64,000 bases of DNA from Galaxea fascicularis (lineage: Eukaryota > Cnidaria > Anthozoa > Scleractinia > Euphylliidae): the NCBI GenBank assembly GCA_948470475.1, contig OX419338.1, positions 32,846,882-32,910,881 on the forward strand, written 5' to 3'. Numbering within the stretch: position 1 is the stretch's first letter; every line of letters starts with the position of its first letter. The notes under the pieces are model-generated. The model was not told the DNA's origin, searched no databases, and was given only the letters and a program-made list of their open reading frames with translations. A program made the position numbers and the translations under genes. Positions 19,513 through 43,839 of this stretch are shown piece by piece.

Positions 19513-21977
19513 GGGTTCCGTCCCTGCTGGGATAAGTTTTGTAACCAAGCATGCCTCTGGAAAGTTTAATGTGTCTATGGCGGTCTGACGAGCTTATCAA
19601 CAAAATTAATTGGGGAAGCTAACTTGAAAAAAAAGCTTCTAAGCAGGAGCTATGGCAATAGTTTTGGGTTTAGATTGGGCTAATAGGAAGCGTTTTCATC
19701 TCTTCTTTGATCATGTGGGGTAAGTGGGTAAGCAGTTATGTTTTCAATGCTATTCTCTTCGCTCCCAGTCGCTGACAATCTGTTCTGCCCTGCGTTTCAC
19801 TTTTTTATAGGAAATCGAAAGTGAGAAATCAGGCTGAAATGCCCTAAAACCAGCCTGGAAAACTGCTATACATCAAACAAAACAACGGTGTATCGAAATA
19901 GGTAGATTTTACTGATTAAGATAGTATGCTTTGTAAAACAAATACTCGCGTGTGATACTTTCCCGCGCTAAGTGTTTATTCAAACTGTGTCACACAACAC
20001 CATGTTTTACGCGTCACTTATGTTGAGGTTGGGGCGCCTGTGGAAATAACAAGCCGGCGAAGCGGTGCTTTATTTGCCACTTAAATGTCAGAAATGGACT
20101 TCATTCTCCCTTTTTTCTCGGCGAGTGGGCGGCCATTCAAGCAGCGGACCAGGGCTGATTTTAACTGTGCTTTAAAGTTCGAACATTCATCATTGTTTAG
20201 CGAGGTCGGCACCACGGAATGAAATCAGGAAATATCCGAAAATGCGGAGAGAAGGTAAGCACCTCTAGACGTTTTAGAGAGAATTTAAGAGGACTAGGAA
20301 CCGTTACGTCCGTTATTAAAAAAAAAAAATAGAGTTGGAGGCCCGATAACTTGCTTTCGAGCAACACTTTTGATTTAGAGGTCGGCATCTGTGGAACCAG
20401 CTACTGGAGATCTGAAATTTTTACTTTTTCAATTTTCCCCATATATTTTTCTGTACTAATCGGGGCATTTTTAAACGTCTGGCGCTCTACGTCACTCTAC
20501 GGGTTCGCCATTTTGTCTTAGATTTCTGGTAATGATTAGTTTATGAGATTGTAAAAAGTCTAAAGAACAAAATCTCAATCGCCATCCAGGCTTAACATCC
20601 AAGATTGTTCTCAATACAGACTCCTTGAGGGGCAGTACGGTTGAATACCTTGTTTTTCCTATAGTTCAGCACATTCCCTCAAAAATCGTGACAAGATTTG
20701 ATTTAATTAATAAACGGCTCCATTAGATGGAGTCCTTAGCTCAGTAAATGTTTGTAATTTTTTTCGATGATTTTGAATGAATAAAAGTTGGGTGGGGATT
20801 ATGGAAAATTGGGAAATATTGGATTTGAAGGTAGTTGAAAATATAAATTTTAGCGAACTAACTGGTCTATGTGTATACCCTTTTCCACTTTTCTTTCTTT
20901 CATTCTTAATTCACTCATTTTCCCAAAAATGTAATCGTAATGCCCCCTTAATGAAAGTTTGATACAACTTCTCTGGCAATTGCTAAAATTCGCCACCCTG
21001 AACGACATGTTGACGTAGTCTGCTGCCATTTGTGTGACACGTTTTATTCGCTAAGGAAACCTTTAGTATTGATACTTTCTCGATTTGTTCACCTTGTCCT
21101 TCCCTGGTGCATTGATCTTTTTCATAGCCTTTTGGCATAGTAAGCAACCACTAAATATTCGGTGTCTTTCGTACCCTAATATTGCAGTATCAAAGTGGGT
21201 TCAAACAAGAGTAAATCTAGAAAGCCTATCAATAAGGCTAGAAGAACTTTAAACAGGAGTAATTATATGACAAGCAAATTAAATTATTAACATACAAACA
21301 AAGGTTCTTTTAAGTTAGTTTACGATAGTAAAGGAATTAACTTCATCGCCTTCCAACTTAATTGAAACACTGAGCAAAACGCCGGCATAGGCAAACGATT
21401 ATGAAGTGCTTCTCGCGCATTCTTTCCGCTAACCTGTGTGCAGACGTTTTCGACGTCGCTATGTAGTATATCTACGGAAACTACCTTGTAAGGTATAATC
21501 TTGGAAGGTAACCTTTATTCCTAGACTTTTATTTGACAATTTAAAGATTTACCGGATCATCATCTTAAGTCCGCGAACGCGCCTATTAATAGAGTTGAAC
21601 ATCGCCTGCCCGACATCTCAAAAAGACCAAAGTCTTCTAACTTATACCAACAACTATTTAGAAGTTAACGAGAGTTTATAGAACTTACTGCAACCTTCTT
21701 CCTTGATATGCCTACAAAATAGGCGTAATGTTGTAATTAATTAACTTAAACGAAGTTTAAACATTTATTACAGATACTGATTATCAATTTGAAAGTACTT
21801 TACTCAACTTCACCCCAAAGCCAACCTCGTTCTCAGGGCTTTTTCCTTACCATGGGGAGAGACGGTTGAACATGCTAAGAATTACAGAGAAGTAGCTGGC
21901 TTCCTATACTTCGGTTTGAACCAGTTTTGAACGGTTAGGATCTGGGTTTATATGTGGGAACAAAGTACCCTGCTGGC
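19513..21977. other. Intergenic stretch
   Basis: Non-coding, AT-rich, with short homopolymers only. No gene, RNA or element ends recognised. Confidence 0.45.
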
Positions 21978-22516
21978 AGAGGTTTTTTTTTTCTTGTCCC
22001 CGCGAGAAAAACCTATGCCACCAAACTATTGCTTTATCCTTTGAGCATGCTCTGTCGTTACTATAAAACCAAACGACTGAAAACACGTGATTTGTCTGTG
22101 ATTGGCCAAATAATAACCCGCCTAGCATGCAGTCAACCTACACAGCGCCACACAACGCGGGAAAGGTTTATCGCTCGCTCGCCCCGCTGCTAAAAACTAG
22201 ATCCATTTCAACCTATGCATCCTCATTCCCCAGGACAGAAGGATCGAGTTAACAGGCACTCAATCCAGGCTTTGTACCCAATCTGGGGTGAAATCCCCAA
22301 TTCAAACGGTTGACTGCAGGTTCCAAGACAGCCGCAGCTACGTTGTAACACTATGGGCTCAAAGACCGCCGACGGAGGACGCCAAAAAGACATAATATTC
22401 AGCTTATCATATGAGGAGTCTCCAAAGTGGCGACAGAGCATGCTGGATAGGGAAAATAATCGTTTGGTGGTTTTCTTTCGGGGCCAACATCAAAAACCTC
22501 TGCTAGCTGGAAAGGA
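21978..22516. mobile_element. Possible TIR element
   Basis: GCTGGCAGAGGTTTTT near 21971-21988 is matched by AAAAACCTCTGCTAGC near 22490-22507, with further partial complementarity inward (TTGTCCCCG / CGGGGCCAA). No clear target duplication. Confidence 0.35.
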
Positions 22517-22948
22517 ATTGAGTGATTTTCGTTTGTTTCGAAATGACTACGTGCAACCCAAACCGTAATACGGAACAAACGTACTACTTAAATAGAGATG
22601 TGATTGGTTTATAAGAAACACCAACCTTAATTTGGTTGGTGAAGTGACTTTGCCCGAAACGCTTAATTCGGTACGCGTGAACTGTGTGGAAGTCACTGTG
22701 CTTTGAAGTCACTTCATTTTGAGACTATATTGGACAATCGAACATATCAATTCCATATCAAAGTATTCTCAGTAATGGTCAATGAAACAAATTGAGCGAA
22801 ATTCCTACTGAAACAGTTTAATTTTCAAGATTAAACGAAAATCGCTTTCTGTAAATGGGACCTCTCTTCAATCATCTCATTTTTTTCCAACTGCCACACT
22901 AAAGTTATCGCCAGGCTACTCAGGGCAGTGTAGGATCTGTTTGTTGAT
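22517..22948. other. 3' flank of the RTK
   Basis: Probable 3' untranslated region and spacer; no further exon found. Confidence 0.35.
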
Positions 22949-34488
<11,540 letters not shown>

Positions 34489-34829
34489 TAAGGTGTCTTC
34501 CAAGCTTACGTAAAAGTAAAAACTAAAACATAAAAGTACAAAAATAATTACAGTACGGAAGCTCTACAGGGTGCACTTCAAGCTTGCATGTCACAGTTCA
34601 GAGTGACTTTGAATAGTTAACAGTACCGTGTCTGACCTAACGAAATTGAAAGCAAGGTGATCTGCCCGTGACTCACCTATAGCCCTAGTATCTATGGAAT
34701 ACGGAGTAGGACGTGGAAGTGGTTGATGGTGAGGGAGAAACCCTAGCTTGAACAATGAAGTCACGGAAAGGGGAAGGCGCTCCAGATAGACTCGCTGCCT
34801 CATGACTGTGGGCTCACGAGTATCTCTGG

Positions 34830-35083
34830 CTGTAGTTTTTGATCGGGTGCGGTAGTTGTTTTGAGACACTTATATTTGATTCCCAAACGTAAGCGAAAAA
34901 CGACTCATTACAAAATGTGGGTGAAAGGCACGCAACTGAACGATTCCTCACAGTAACATACAGTCTTTCAAAGTTTCCTACTGTAATGAGGTGACTTCGC
35001 AACCAGTTGTTCAGTTGTCGGTTGCAATTCTGATGGCAAACTCCATACCTATTCCCTGTGTTCTGACCAGATGAGTGAGCCCA
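34830..35083 (-). pseudogene. Partial copy of the Eph-type ligand-binding exon
   Basis: Begins at a preserved acceptor (CCATACAG|TGGGC) and reads 'RYGVCHQNCNRQLNNWLRS', 'ERLYVTVRNRS', 'FCNESFFAYVWES' like RTK exon 2. Homology stops near 34830 after 'PHPIKNY', so the second half of the domain is missing. Flanking intron sequence is also copied, which points to a local duplication. Confidence 0.75.
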
Positions 35084-35169
35084 CTGTATGGAGCAATAAA
35101 ATTCTTGAGTAATTTTAAATAAGGCTACATAGGATATCATCATAAAAATGGAAAGCTGCACTAAGAATA

Positions 35170-35237
35170 GGCTCCATTTACAGCCGTTTTGGGAGTCCGG
35201 GATCGGGCTGACTCCCAAAACGGCTGGAAATCGAGCC
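35170..35237. repeat. Hairpin, 28-nt arms
   Basis: CAGCCGTTTTGGGAGTC is exactly repeated in inverse 12 nt later; arms extend to GGCTC...GAGCC with a few mismatches. It sits at the outer edge of the broken exon copy. Confidence 0.7.
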
Positions 35238-35239
35238 TA

Positions 35240-36916
35240 CGCTAAAAAAGGATTGAAGAGAAAGCACGCAAATAAAAATTCATCGTTCCGTAAGACCTCA
35301 ATAGCAAATAAACTAGCTTAAAGGAAGTATAGACAAGCAAAGACGCAGACGATCAGACAAACATGCAGAGAGACAGATGGGTAACGGACCAACGGACAGA
35401 AGGACGAACGGACGAAATGGATGGATTGGTGGGTGAGTAGATAAAAATAAATAAGCAAAGAATCCGGCCGAGTGAACCGTATTCTTGGTTTTCACATGAC
35501 GTCATCAAAATTAAAAAATAAGGAATTATCAATCCTTTCGAGATTTAAGTTTAGTTAGTTATTAGAACAGCTGAAGACCTATCTTTTTAACAATTTTTAG
35601 TTTGATAGAGTTTTTCGTCTTGTGACAAAGCAAGGCTGAATTTCTAAGCTTTTGCGTTACTCGATATTAAATTGGCGGCCGAGAATGCTGTCACGTATGT
35701 TAAAAAAAGTAAAGTGACTTATCTGCTAAGATTTCGCGATCTGAACAGTCCATGAATGAGAATAAGTACTCATATGATGTTTATGAGCCTTGAGAAAACG
35801 ACTAAAGGCTTTTTATAGCAACACTCGATGACATGTTTTTGTTAGCTTCCGGTCGCCATATTTGTGCCCCTTAGAGGGACACAAACATGGCGTTTTCATA
35901 CAGCCTGCGTGACTTGCGTTACTAAGGTACTAAGGCAAAAAGAAAGAGTTTCACCCACTGCTTTCTTAAGGGGGTATGATACCCTAGACCACCTTTTTCT
36001 TCAAAATCAAATTTAATCAGAAGAAACTACCATCATGCAACTCGTTGCCATGAATGATGACAAGCACAATGATGTTTGAGTATCTTGTTGCCATGGTAAC
36101 CGAGCCAGCTTTCCTAAGGCATCTTAAAAAGTGCTTTCTTTGTAAAAATAAATGAGCCAAAACAATTTATCACTAAGGGAAGAAAATTTTTTTATAGATT
36201 ATGTCTATTGTGATCTAGGTTGTTAACCTAAACTGGTGGACTGACTTTGATTATTTGCAGAGAGACTGAAATCTTTAAAGTTTCACTTTGCAAAAAAAGT
36301 TGTTTTTGTGCCTATACCTGGCATCAGTATGTTGCATGCTATACAAGATCAATTCAACAGGTTTAGGTTTATTTTGGTTCACGACCTAGAAGAGTTATTA
36401 GCCTCCAGTTTGAGGCCCAAAAGGCTGGTAAAAGTCAAATAATGGAAAGAACAGAGTTTTTGTCATTTACAAATTCCGTGCAAGTTTCGCAGTTCAAAAC
36501 TGTATAGGGTCAAGAAAAAAATTGCTGGAGTCAGATTTTGCCATCTTTTCCAGAAATTATACTGCAAAAGTGCTTGTCATGCATCAAGACAAAGGAAAAC
36601 AAATAAATGGTATGGCAATGCATTTCTCCAGCAGAGCAACAGCATAGAAATTGCATGAAAATAACCAAATAGCTCCAAAATAGTGCAAGAATGAAATGGA
36701 AATCTTACCTCGCAAACCAGCACTCTAAACAAATCTTTCTTCAAATTAATTCTTTATTCAGAGCACCAAAATTACAAAACACTTCTTCTGTTTCCAACGT
36801 AAATAGCAAGTGTGGGAAAAATGCCAAACAAGAGCTCAATTAGCTCCCTTTTCAACAGCAACCTCAACCAAGCAGCCAAGCAGCAAGAATCTGACCCCAT
36901 TGCATCCTAGGAAATT
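35240..36916. other. Intergenic stretch
   Basis: Includes the copied intron-like sequence to about 35450; beyond it nothing coding is recognisable. Confidence 0.4.
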
Positions 36917-38300
36917 ATGGCGCGTTTTCAGGGTCAAAATTAAGTGTATAGTTACCACACAAATTGACTTGCCAAATAAGTTGTTATCTTACGCGATGAT
37001 TGCCGGTTGATGACCTCTGTTGACGTGCTGTCTTGCAATGGAATCCTTTTGTGATGTCATGACTTTTTAATGTGATATTCTCACAAGAGTTAATTTGGGA
37101 ATGTTACGCGTTTGCATTATTACTTTTGAAATCTCTTTGCATGCATGCTCAATTGCGAAATGTGTAGAAGTAGGATTATTTGATGTTGAAAAGAAAGGAA
37201 GCAATTTCTTTGATGTGACTTTTAAACCATGACTACTTTTGAATTCTCTTTGTATGCTTACTTGCAAAATATGTAGCAACTCGCGATGACTTTTGAATTA
37301 ACTTTCGTCGCAATGACTTGCGAACTTTCAACTAGGCGCTACCTTCCCAACAAGGCCCGGAAAGAGTCTGGAAACTCCTCCCCAGTGTCTCTGGGTCGCG
37401 GCCGATCATTGTAGGAAATGAGCTTGACACTCGAGCAATCGCATTTCTTGCCTTCAGCTGATAGATCTTTCGAGAAGATTAGAACAGGATGTGGATGAAG
37501 TTGTTGCTGACTATGTGTTGTTTCGATTGCAACAAGCCTCGAATCACTTGTCTCAATTGGCAGCCAGAGTAGATTTAGTGTCTAGATATCCGGCAGCCGG
37601 GAAGTGTTTTCAAAATACTAGATGCCACTAAATCTACTCTGGCTGCCAATCGAGACAAGTGATTCGAGGCTTGTTGCAATCGAAACAACACATAGTCAGC
37701 AACAACTTCATCCACATCCTGTTCTAATCTTCTCGAAAGATCTATCAGCTGAAGGCGAAGATTTTGCAAGAAATGCGATTGCTCGAGTGTCAAGCTCATT
37801 TCCTACAATGATCGGCCGCGACCCAGAGACACTGGGGAGGAGTTTCCAGACTCTTTCCGGGCCTTGTTGGGAAGGTAGCGACTAGTTGAAAGTTCGCAAG
37901 TCATTGCGACGAAAGTTAATTCAAAAGTCATCGCGAGTTGCTACATATTTTGCAAGTAAGCATATAAAGAGAATTCAAAAGTAGTCATGGTTTAAAAGTC
38001 ACATCAAAGAAATTGCTTCCTTTCTTTTCAACATCAAATAATCCTACTTCTACACATTTCGCAATTGAGCATGCATGCAAAGAGATTTCAAAAGTAATAA
38101 TGCAAACGCGTAACATTCCCAAATTAACTCCTGTAAGAATATCACATTAAAAAGTCATGACATCACAAAAGGATTCCATTGCAAGACAGCACGTCAACAG
38201 AGGTCATCAACCGGCAATCATCGCGTAAGATAACAACTTATTTGGCAAGTCAATTTGTGTGGTAACTATACACTTAATTTTGACCCTGAAAACGCGCCAT
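36917..38300. repeat. Giant near-perfect palindrome (arms ~0.67 kb)
   Basis: Left arm 36917-37580 is the inverse complement of right arm 37625-38300 with a 44-bp centre. I saw only a handful of substitutions and one ~11-bp length difference (near 37455/37755). Start ATGGCGCGTTTTCAGGGTC. The inner ~220 bp of each arm reads open as a helical protein segment ('LSRRLEQDVDEVVADYVLF'). No target duplication was found. Confidence 0.9.
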
Positions 38301-40554
38301 AGGAAATTTGACATATCTTTGAGCGGGAAAGTCTGCCTCCGAACAATTTGATATTTTCTTCACCAGTCTCTGACCAGCCTTGAATCTTGCACCAAAAGTT
38401 GTCTAGGCACTTTCACCTTTCGATGGAACTTCCACAAATGCAGATTGAAGCCTGGTGAGACAAGGCCCATTTGCTTTACGGCCCCTTGTCCATGAACAAC
38501 AAACTGCCAGCAGCTCGAATCGAGCATTTCAACAAAGTTTGTCACATTCACAGTGCCAATAAACAGTTCTTTGAAATTGGCAAGGTTTAAGCCTTCTCAG
38601 CCCTTGATGATGAGCTCCGGCACCAGCAAATGACTCAAAACACAGCAAATTAAGGCAATTTGGACTCACTTTCAAGGTAACTCTGCAGACGATCTTGTCG
38701 ATCAGAAAGCGAATTCAAATGCACCGAGTGTAGTCACGTGACCCCACGCCATTCCCAGTCTCCCCACCAAAACTCTTGGAGAAAGAAGAGTTTAAAGGTA
38801 CCCCACCCCCCTCTCCCTTTTAGCAAAAAAAAAAACAACTAACATTTTCATACATTTTCTAGGGTATAAGACCACCTTAAGGTTTCGCATCCCTTTAATT
38901 TCACCAGAATAAGAAAAAGCTTTTAATTAAGCAGTAGCCACACGCAGTCCTTAATTGCCTAGTTTTTCTTTACTTTCCAAAATCGTTGAAGACGCGGCTT
39001 AAAGGGTGCGTAGACGATTAATTTAATATCGTCAACTAAAATTTCATCTTAGGATATGCATGCAATGTCATACTGCACAACTCTTTATGGAAACGTTCCA
39101 CATTTATTTGTCGAGGCGAATCATTTTCCTTGTGTTTGTTTCGCGTGACTGCATTTTGCATAACCGGAACGTGAAGTCAAAACACGGAATTATGATACTA
39201 ACCTGAGTCAATTTATATTTTCGAAATGGAAAGTTAAACCACTTTGCAAGAGCAAGGGGAGGCTATACATCACTAATCTGCTGAACGTTACGCTTGATTA
39301 CCGTATCCATTTTGGTAATTAAACCATAAACAATAGCCCTTGTTATTTGTGGTGTCCGGATACTAGGCAACAATTGAAAGGAACTTTGCAGAAATGCAAA
39401 TTCCACGAGACATGCGAAGGAGAAAACGAATATCGTTTTGTCGTCATATTGCAGACTTAAAAGATTGTCATAGGGCCAAATTTCAGAACTCTTGCGACAG
39501 AAGAAGGAAAGTTATAGCAGTTTTTTAAGTGAATTGTCCGGATACTGGGCAACATACTGCACTCTAGTTGTTCGTCATCAACTGTTCAATACACTTTTAA
39601 GAACGAATATCTACAGAACAACATGTTCATATATTCAATACGAATCAGTACTAAATTGAATTCCTTTTCTGTGGCTTTCACTGAAAAGTGAGTTCATTTC
39701 AGTTGTCCGCGTCACATTACTTAAACTGTCGCGTGATACTACTAACATCTGAGACAATTACTACTGAGAGTTACAATATTGATCGAGACTCCCTGTAATT
39801 TATAAACAAATAATTTTCATTGCAAATTTATCTCTGTTTAAGAGAGCTTCGGTTCGTCGTCAAGCTGATAAGGAAGTTGTAGAACTGAAGAAACTCAAGA
39901 ACGTTGCTCTCAAATTTATACAAAGCTGAAAAGGAGCAGCTAGTCGAACTATTCCACAAAATACAGATCCAGTACTGTTTTAGAGGACTAATGCACGATG
40001 GTTTTCCACAATTAATCGCCTGCACGGGATAAATAAATAAACAGGGTCTGGCAAAAAAAAAAAATTGTGGCCTACCCAAAGCAAAATCGTAACAATGCTA
40101 CGACGATTAACCTATAACTATACAATCTGAATGCATACGACGGAAGTTCAATGCAATGATCAGTTAACTGTCAGTGTTAACAGTGAGTTCATGTATGGTC
40201 AGGGTAATAGCTAATGTCGCGTATCAAAAACTTCTTCTTAATCTTTGCTCTGTTACTCTTACCTCTTGATGGTGCCGATAAAGATGAACTAATACTGAGT
40301 GACGAAAACTAAGCGTCTCGATCCGGCTATGAAAGTCTGAAGTCTGGTCCGCGCAATGGTGGGTTTCATAGGCTTAAATTTCATTTTCTTGCGCTTTCTC
40401 AGTAACGGTTCAGTGATAACCGGTAATTTTCCCTTATGAATATGCAGAAGAAATTTTTTGCAGACATCCCTCAAGAATAGTCAAAACAACTGTTAGTCAC
40501 TCAAGGTAGACAAACAATGTATTGTAAAACATACTTTTTTAAAGTATTTGGTCT
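38301..40554. other. Stretch with a coding-like minus-strand piece
   Basis: On minus, 38360-38600 reads open with 'NFVEMLDSSCWQFVVHGQG' and 'PRQLLVQDSRLVRDW', which looks like real protein but matches no family I know; it may be a duplicated exon next to the palindrome. 'GTCCGGATACTRGGCAAC' occurs twice (39354, 39537). Rest non-coding. Confidence 0.35.
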
Positions 40555-40613
40555 CAAATCCTTCGGCGGTGGGCCTGGTTGCTAAGCAATCGGGCCCACC
40601 GCCGTAGGATTTG
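40555..40613. repeat. Strong hairpin (miRNA-precursor-like)
   Basis: Two 28-nt arms around a 3-nt loop; CGGCGGTGGGCC pairs perfectly, with one T/T mismatch and two wobble-type positions elsewhere. Isolated in otherwise unstructured AT-rich sequence. Confidence 0.6.
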
Positions 40614-40922
40614 AAAAATGCTCTCAAAACGGTCAGTACTTTGATAGCTCAAAATGTTTTTTTCTTTCACACAAAAATTTGGTTTAACGGAGTTGATAAA
40701 TGTAAAATAGCTACCGTACAGGGATTCTAAAAGGTGACGTTTCTAGCGTTAGCCCTCACTTCGAATCGAGTAATTATAGGTTGTGTATGGTTAGGATTAT
40801 AAGGAAACCAGACTGGGCTTTATTGGCGGTAATGTAGCAGCGTCAAAAACGGGAATACATAAACTGAATGAAAAGCGTTCTTTAATACTGAGGGGATTAA
40901 GGGCGCCGATTTGGAAGATGAA
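40614..40922. other. Spacer
   Basis: No feature recognised. Confidence 0.4.
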
Positions 40923-40937
40923 TTTTTGCTCTAGATT

Positions 40938-41918
40938 TTTTTTTTTTATTATCAACATTTGATTAGTTTTCATGTTTCGTAGGACATTTAGACGTACAAA
41001 GAAAAATAAATAAATAAAAAAAGAAGCTAATACATCATTCCATTACATATATAATATTACAATATAATAGTTACACACACAATAACAATAATAATAATAA
41101 TAATAATAATGATATACACGATACGTTTAGAGGTCTTGAATGTGATCAGAGGATCGCTTTCCATTTCTCATTATGACTATCTACAATATCATTTTGCTCA
41201 GCTATGACACGCTCCACTTGACAAGCAATTTTTATTTTTGTTTTTAGAAGTGAAAGGGAAGGATTCACTTTAAGAATTCTACATTGGAAGATATCTTGTT
41301 TACCTAGTAATATAATATGGTTAATCAGTTGCGTTTCTTTTCCAAAGAGCCCAAACATTATACTCACATCTGTCAAACACTGGATTGTAGAAAAGTAATT
41401 TTTCAACCATTCAACAACAGAAAGCCAAAAAGCACTTGAAAATAGACAATGTATAAATAGATGCTCGATGGATTCCTCTGATATTTGACAAAAAGTACAC
41501 AAAGGTGAACTGGCTATTCCTATATTATAAAGGGCTTTATTTACATAAAAGATTCTATTTAAAACCTTATACTGAAATTCTCTTATCTTTGAGTCTAGTG
41601 AAGCACGTCTAGGGAGAATATAAATGTCTTTCCAAGATAAGTCATGTACTGGAAATAAAAGTTCGTATTTAGATATTGAAATCGGGGGCTTCTCAATTTT
41701 CTTAATTAGTTGCCAATATAAGTTTCTGGAACAAGACGGAAATATTGAGTCCTGCGATCCGTGGGCCTCGGGAAAAGTGCTTGGCATGTCCCTTAAAAGG
41801 GTCTTCCACTCCGATGGAATAGAGTCAAAGACACTCATAAGGAAAAAATACTCCGCACCGGTTACGTTTTGATTTTGTAATGTCCTACATGATTTCAATT
41901 TCATTCTACCAGAATCCT
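40938..41918 (-). mobile_element. 5'-truncated L1-like LINE insertion with 15-bp target duplication
   Basis: Flanked by TTTTTGCTCTAGATT at 40923-40937 and 41919-41933. The 3' end on minus carries an A tail (T run after 40935) and, further in, an ATT microsatellite. Coding remnant inside. All marks of target-primed reverse transcription are present. Confidence 0.8.
41146..41904 (-). pseudogene. LINE ORF2 C-terminal end (zf-RVT)
   Basis: 252 codons open. It shows the Cys-His knuckle of LINE ORF2 proteins: 'SPLCTFCQISEESIEHLFIHC' followed by 'FWLSVVEWL'. Upstream 'WKTLLRDMP' and 'IREFQYKVLNRIFYVNKALYNIGI' are the usual linker region. The RT and endonuclease domains are gone (5' truncation), so it cannot function alone. 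Confidence 0.8.
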
Positions 41919-41933
41919 TTTTTGCTCTAGATT

Positions 41934-42370
41934 CTTACGGCTTTGCGCGGTAGGTTGATGTAGGGAAAGGCCGCAGATTGTCACGGTGTTGTTCGGAGTG
42001 GTTTGGGAGATTAACTAATCACGAGCGACTGTCTTAGATGCGTCCTTGTCATCTTTCTCAAAATCGCGAAGATTGATATAATTGATAACAACCTTTGTAG
42101 TTTCTGCGCTGATTGCCAGGAGACGATAATTCACTTACATGGGCATGGCCCCTCACTGTTATCTTCCGTCAGGAGTCGTTTGACTTTTTAATGAACTGTT
42201 CGGTTACACCAAGTTCAACTTCAATTGATATGTTGACTTTTTGGGGTTTAAAACACAACACTCGCAATCAGAACAGTCTTCTACTGTCTTGTTTACTACT
42301 AGCTAGATACCGTATATATATCGGCCCCGTTTAAAAGCCATAAGACCCTCACTGCATTCTTACTTAAAAG
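41934..42370. other. Spacer
   Basis: No gene or repeat ends recognised. Confidence 0.4.
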
Positions 42371-42670
42371 ATGTTAAAGATATACCTCTTACTAACCGAG
42401 TTTGAGGTCCGTACTGTAAGTTACGGACCAATTTGTTTTCCATTCGCTTATGGCCCAAGCGCGAAGCGCGCGGGCCATAAAACAGCGGGGAAAAAACGAG
42501 GATCCGTAACTTACAGTACTGACCGAGAAAACGAGGTTAGTAAGATATTTCTTATATCTCTGAGGTTAATTGGGCGCGCGAGAAAGAAAACTTTCAAATT
42601 TAGCGAGCCGTACAGTAAAGTACGGCCCGCAAAATTGACCAATCACAGCGCGCGTACCAACTGAGAGATA
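42371..42670. repeat. GC-centred palindromic repeat, copy 2 (intact)
   Basis: Same element as 25375-26110 without the inserted MITE; contains AAGCGCGAAGCGCGCGGGCC, paired CGAGTTTGAGG / ACGAGGTTAGTAAG arms, and GTAAGTTACGGACC with its inverse. It gives the pre-insertion sequence for copy 1. Confidence 0.7.
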
Positions 42671-43014
42671 TAATAAAACTGTTATTGAAAATGAGATGTC
42701 CAGTCAACAACCAACATACAGCAGCTTTGAAAAAAATGAAGCCTTTTAGTGTCCATGTTATGAATTCACTCCTGATAGTTTCGCTTCATAAACTACATTC
42801 CCCTCCTAAACCACAAAACCGCGAATAGCTAAACCTTAGTTGCTGGAGTCACCATTTGCTTCTTCAAGCATTCACTACAGCATATGTTGTTGTTGTTGTG
42901 CTGTTTTGTCCTCCTGTTTGCGTTCCTTGTCCTTACTTTTTTATTTGTTTTTTTTTTTTGTTTTGTTTACTGAACTTGTAATCCATATTTTGTATTTAAC
43001 AAATATTTTGTATA

Positions 43015-43054
<40 letters not shown>

Positions 43055-43634
43055 GAACATCGCGAAGGTGTTCGCAGAAGCTGTTGCCTTGTCGTCTTCT
43101 CTGTGCGGTGGTCAATTTACATTTATTTATCAACTCCGTTGTTAAAACCACCTTCTCTGTGTCTAACTCCCCCACCCACGCAGTGCGACAGTTTCTTTAG
43201 AAACTAACCCTTCATTCATTTTGCCTTTTTTAACTCCAATTTTAAGCCAAAGTGAGCCCTGGATTAGAACGCCAGGTGTCTTGTTTTGGTAAAGAAAATT
43301 TGCCTTGTCTTTACGTTATACCGAGCTGCACAGTTAAAAAGGAATTAGTCTGGAACCGCTGTCTTAATTCCTCCTCCAAATGCAAAAGATTTTCTTGATT
43401 TGCCAGCTGACTGCGGCGATAGCGTCTAGGCTGTTGGTGAATTAACTCTAACTTTTCTCCACGAAGGGCTCGCTTTCTCCGGAGTTGCCGGTGTGCGTTT
43501 CGTGCTTTTATAGGCAGAGTTTAACGTTGGAGTCGTACCTGCTTTGACAAATTCGAACAACTGGCCAAGGCTGCGAATTTTTCGACCACACAGGTTGCTA
43601 ACACGATCAGAATATGTTGCAGGATCGTGCAACA
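42671..43634. other. Intergenic stretch with (AAT)n
   Basis: A clean ATA/AAT triplet run lies at 43016-43053. Otherwise nothing recognised. Confidence 0.5.
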
Positions 43635-43839
43635 AGCTCTTTTAAAGTGAAATTTGGAAATATTCCCGGCAAACAAGTGTATTTGTCCTCGGAAACCTTT
43701 TCAAACCCTCGCAGAGGAAGGACAGCCTTGGAGTTGTGTTAGCAGAGGTTTGTACTCGTGTCGGAATAGTATGATACTATTCCGAGGACAAATACACTTG
43801 TTTGCCGGGAATATTTCCAAATTTCACTTTAAAAGAGCT
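43635..43839. mobile_element. Fold-back MITE, 59-bp perfect-looking TIRs
   Basis: AGCTCTTTTAAAGTGAAATT starts the left arm (43635-43693) and its complement ends the right arm (43781-43839). An inner palindrome GGAATAGTATGATACTATTCC overlaps the right arm's start. Confidence 0.8.
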
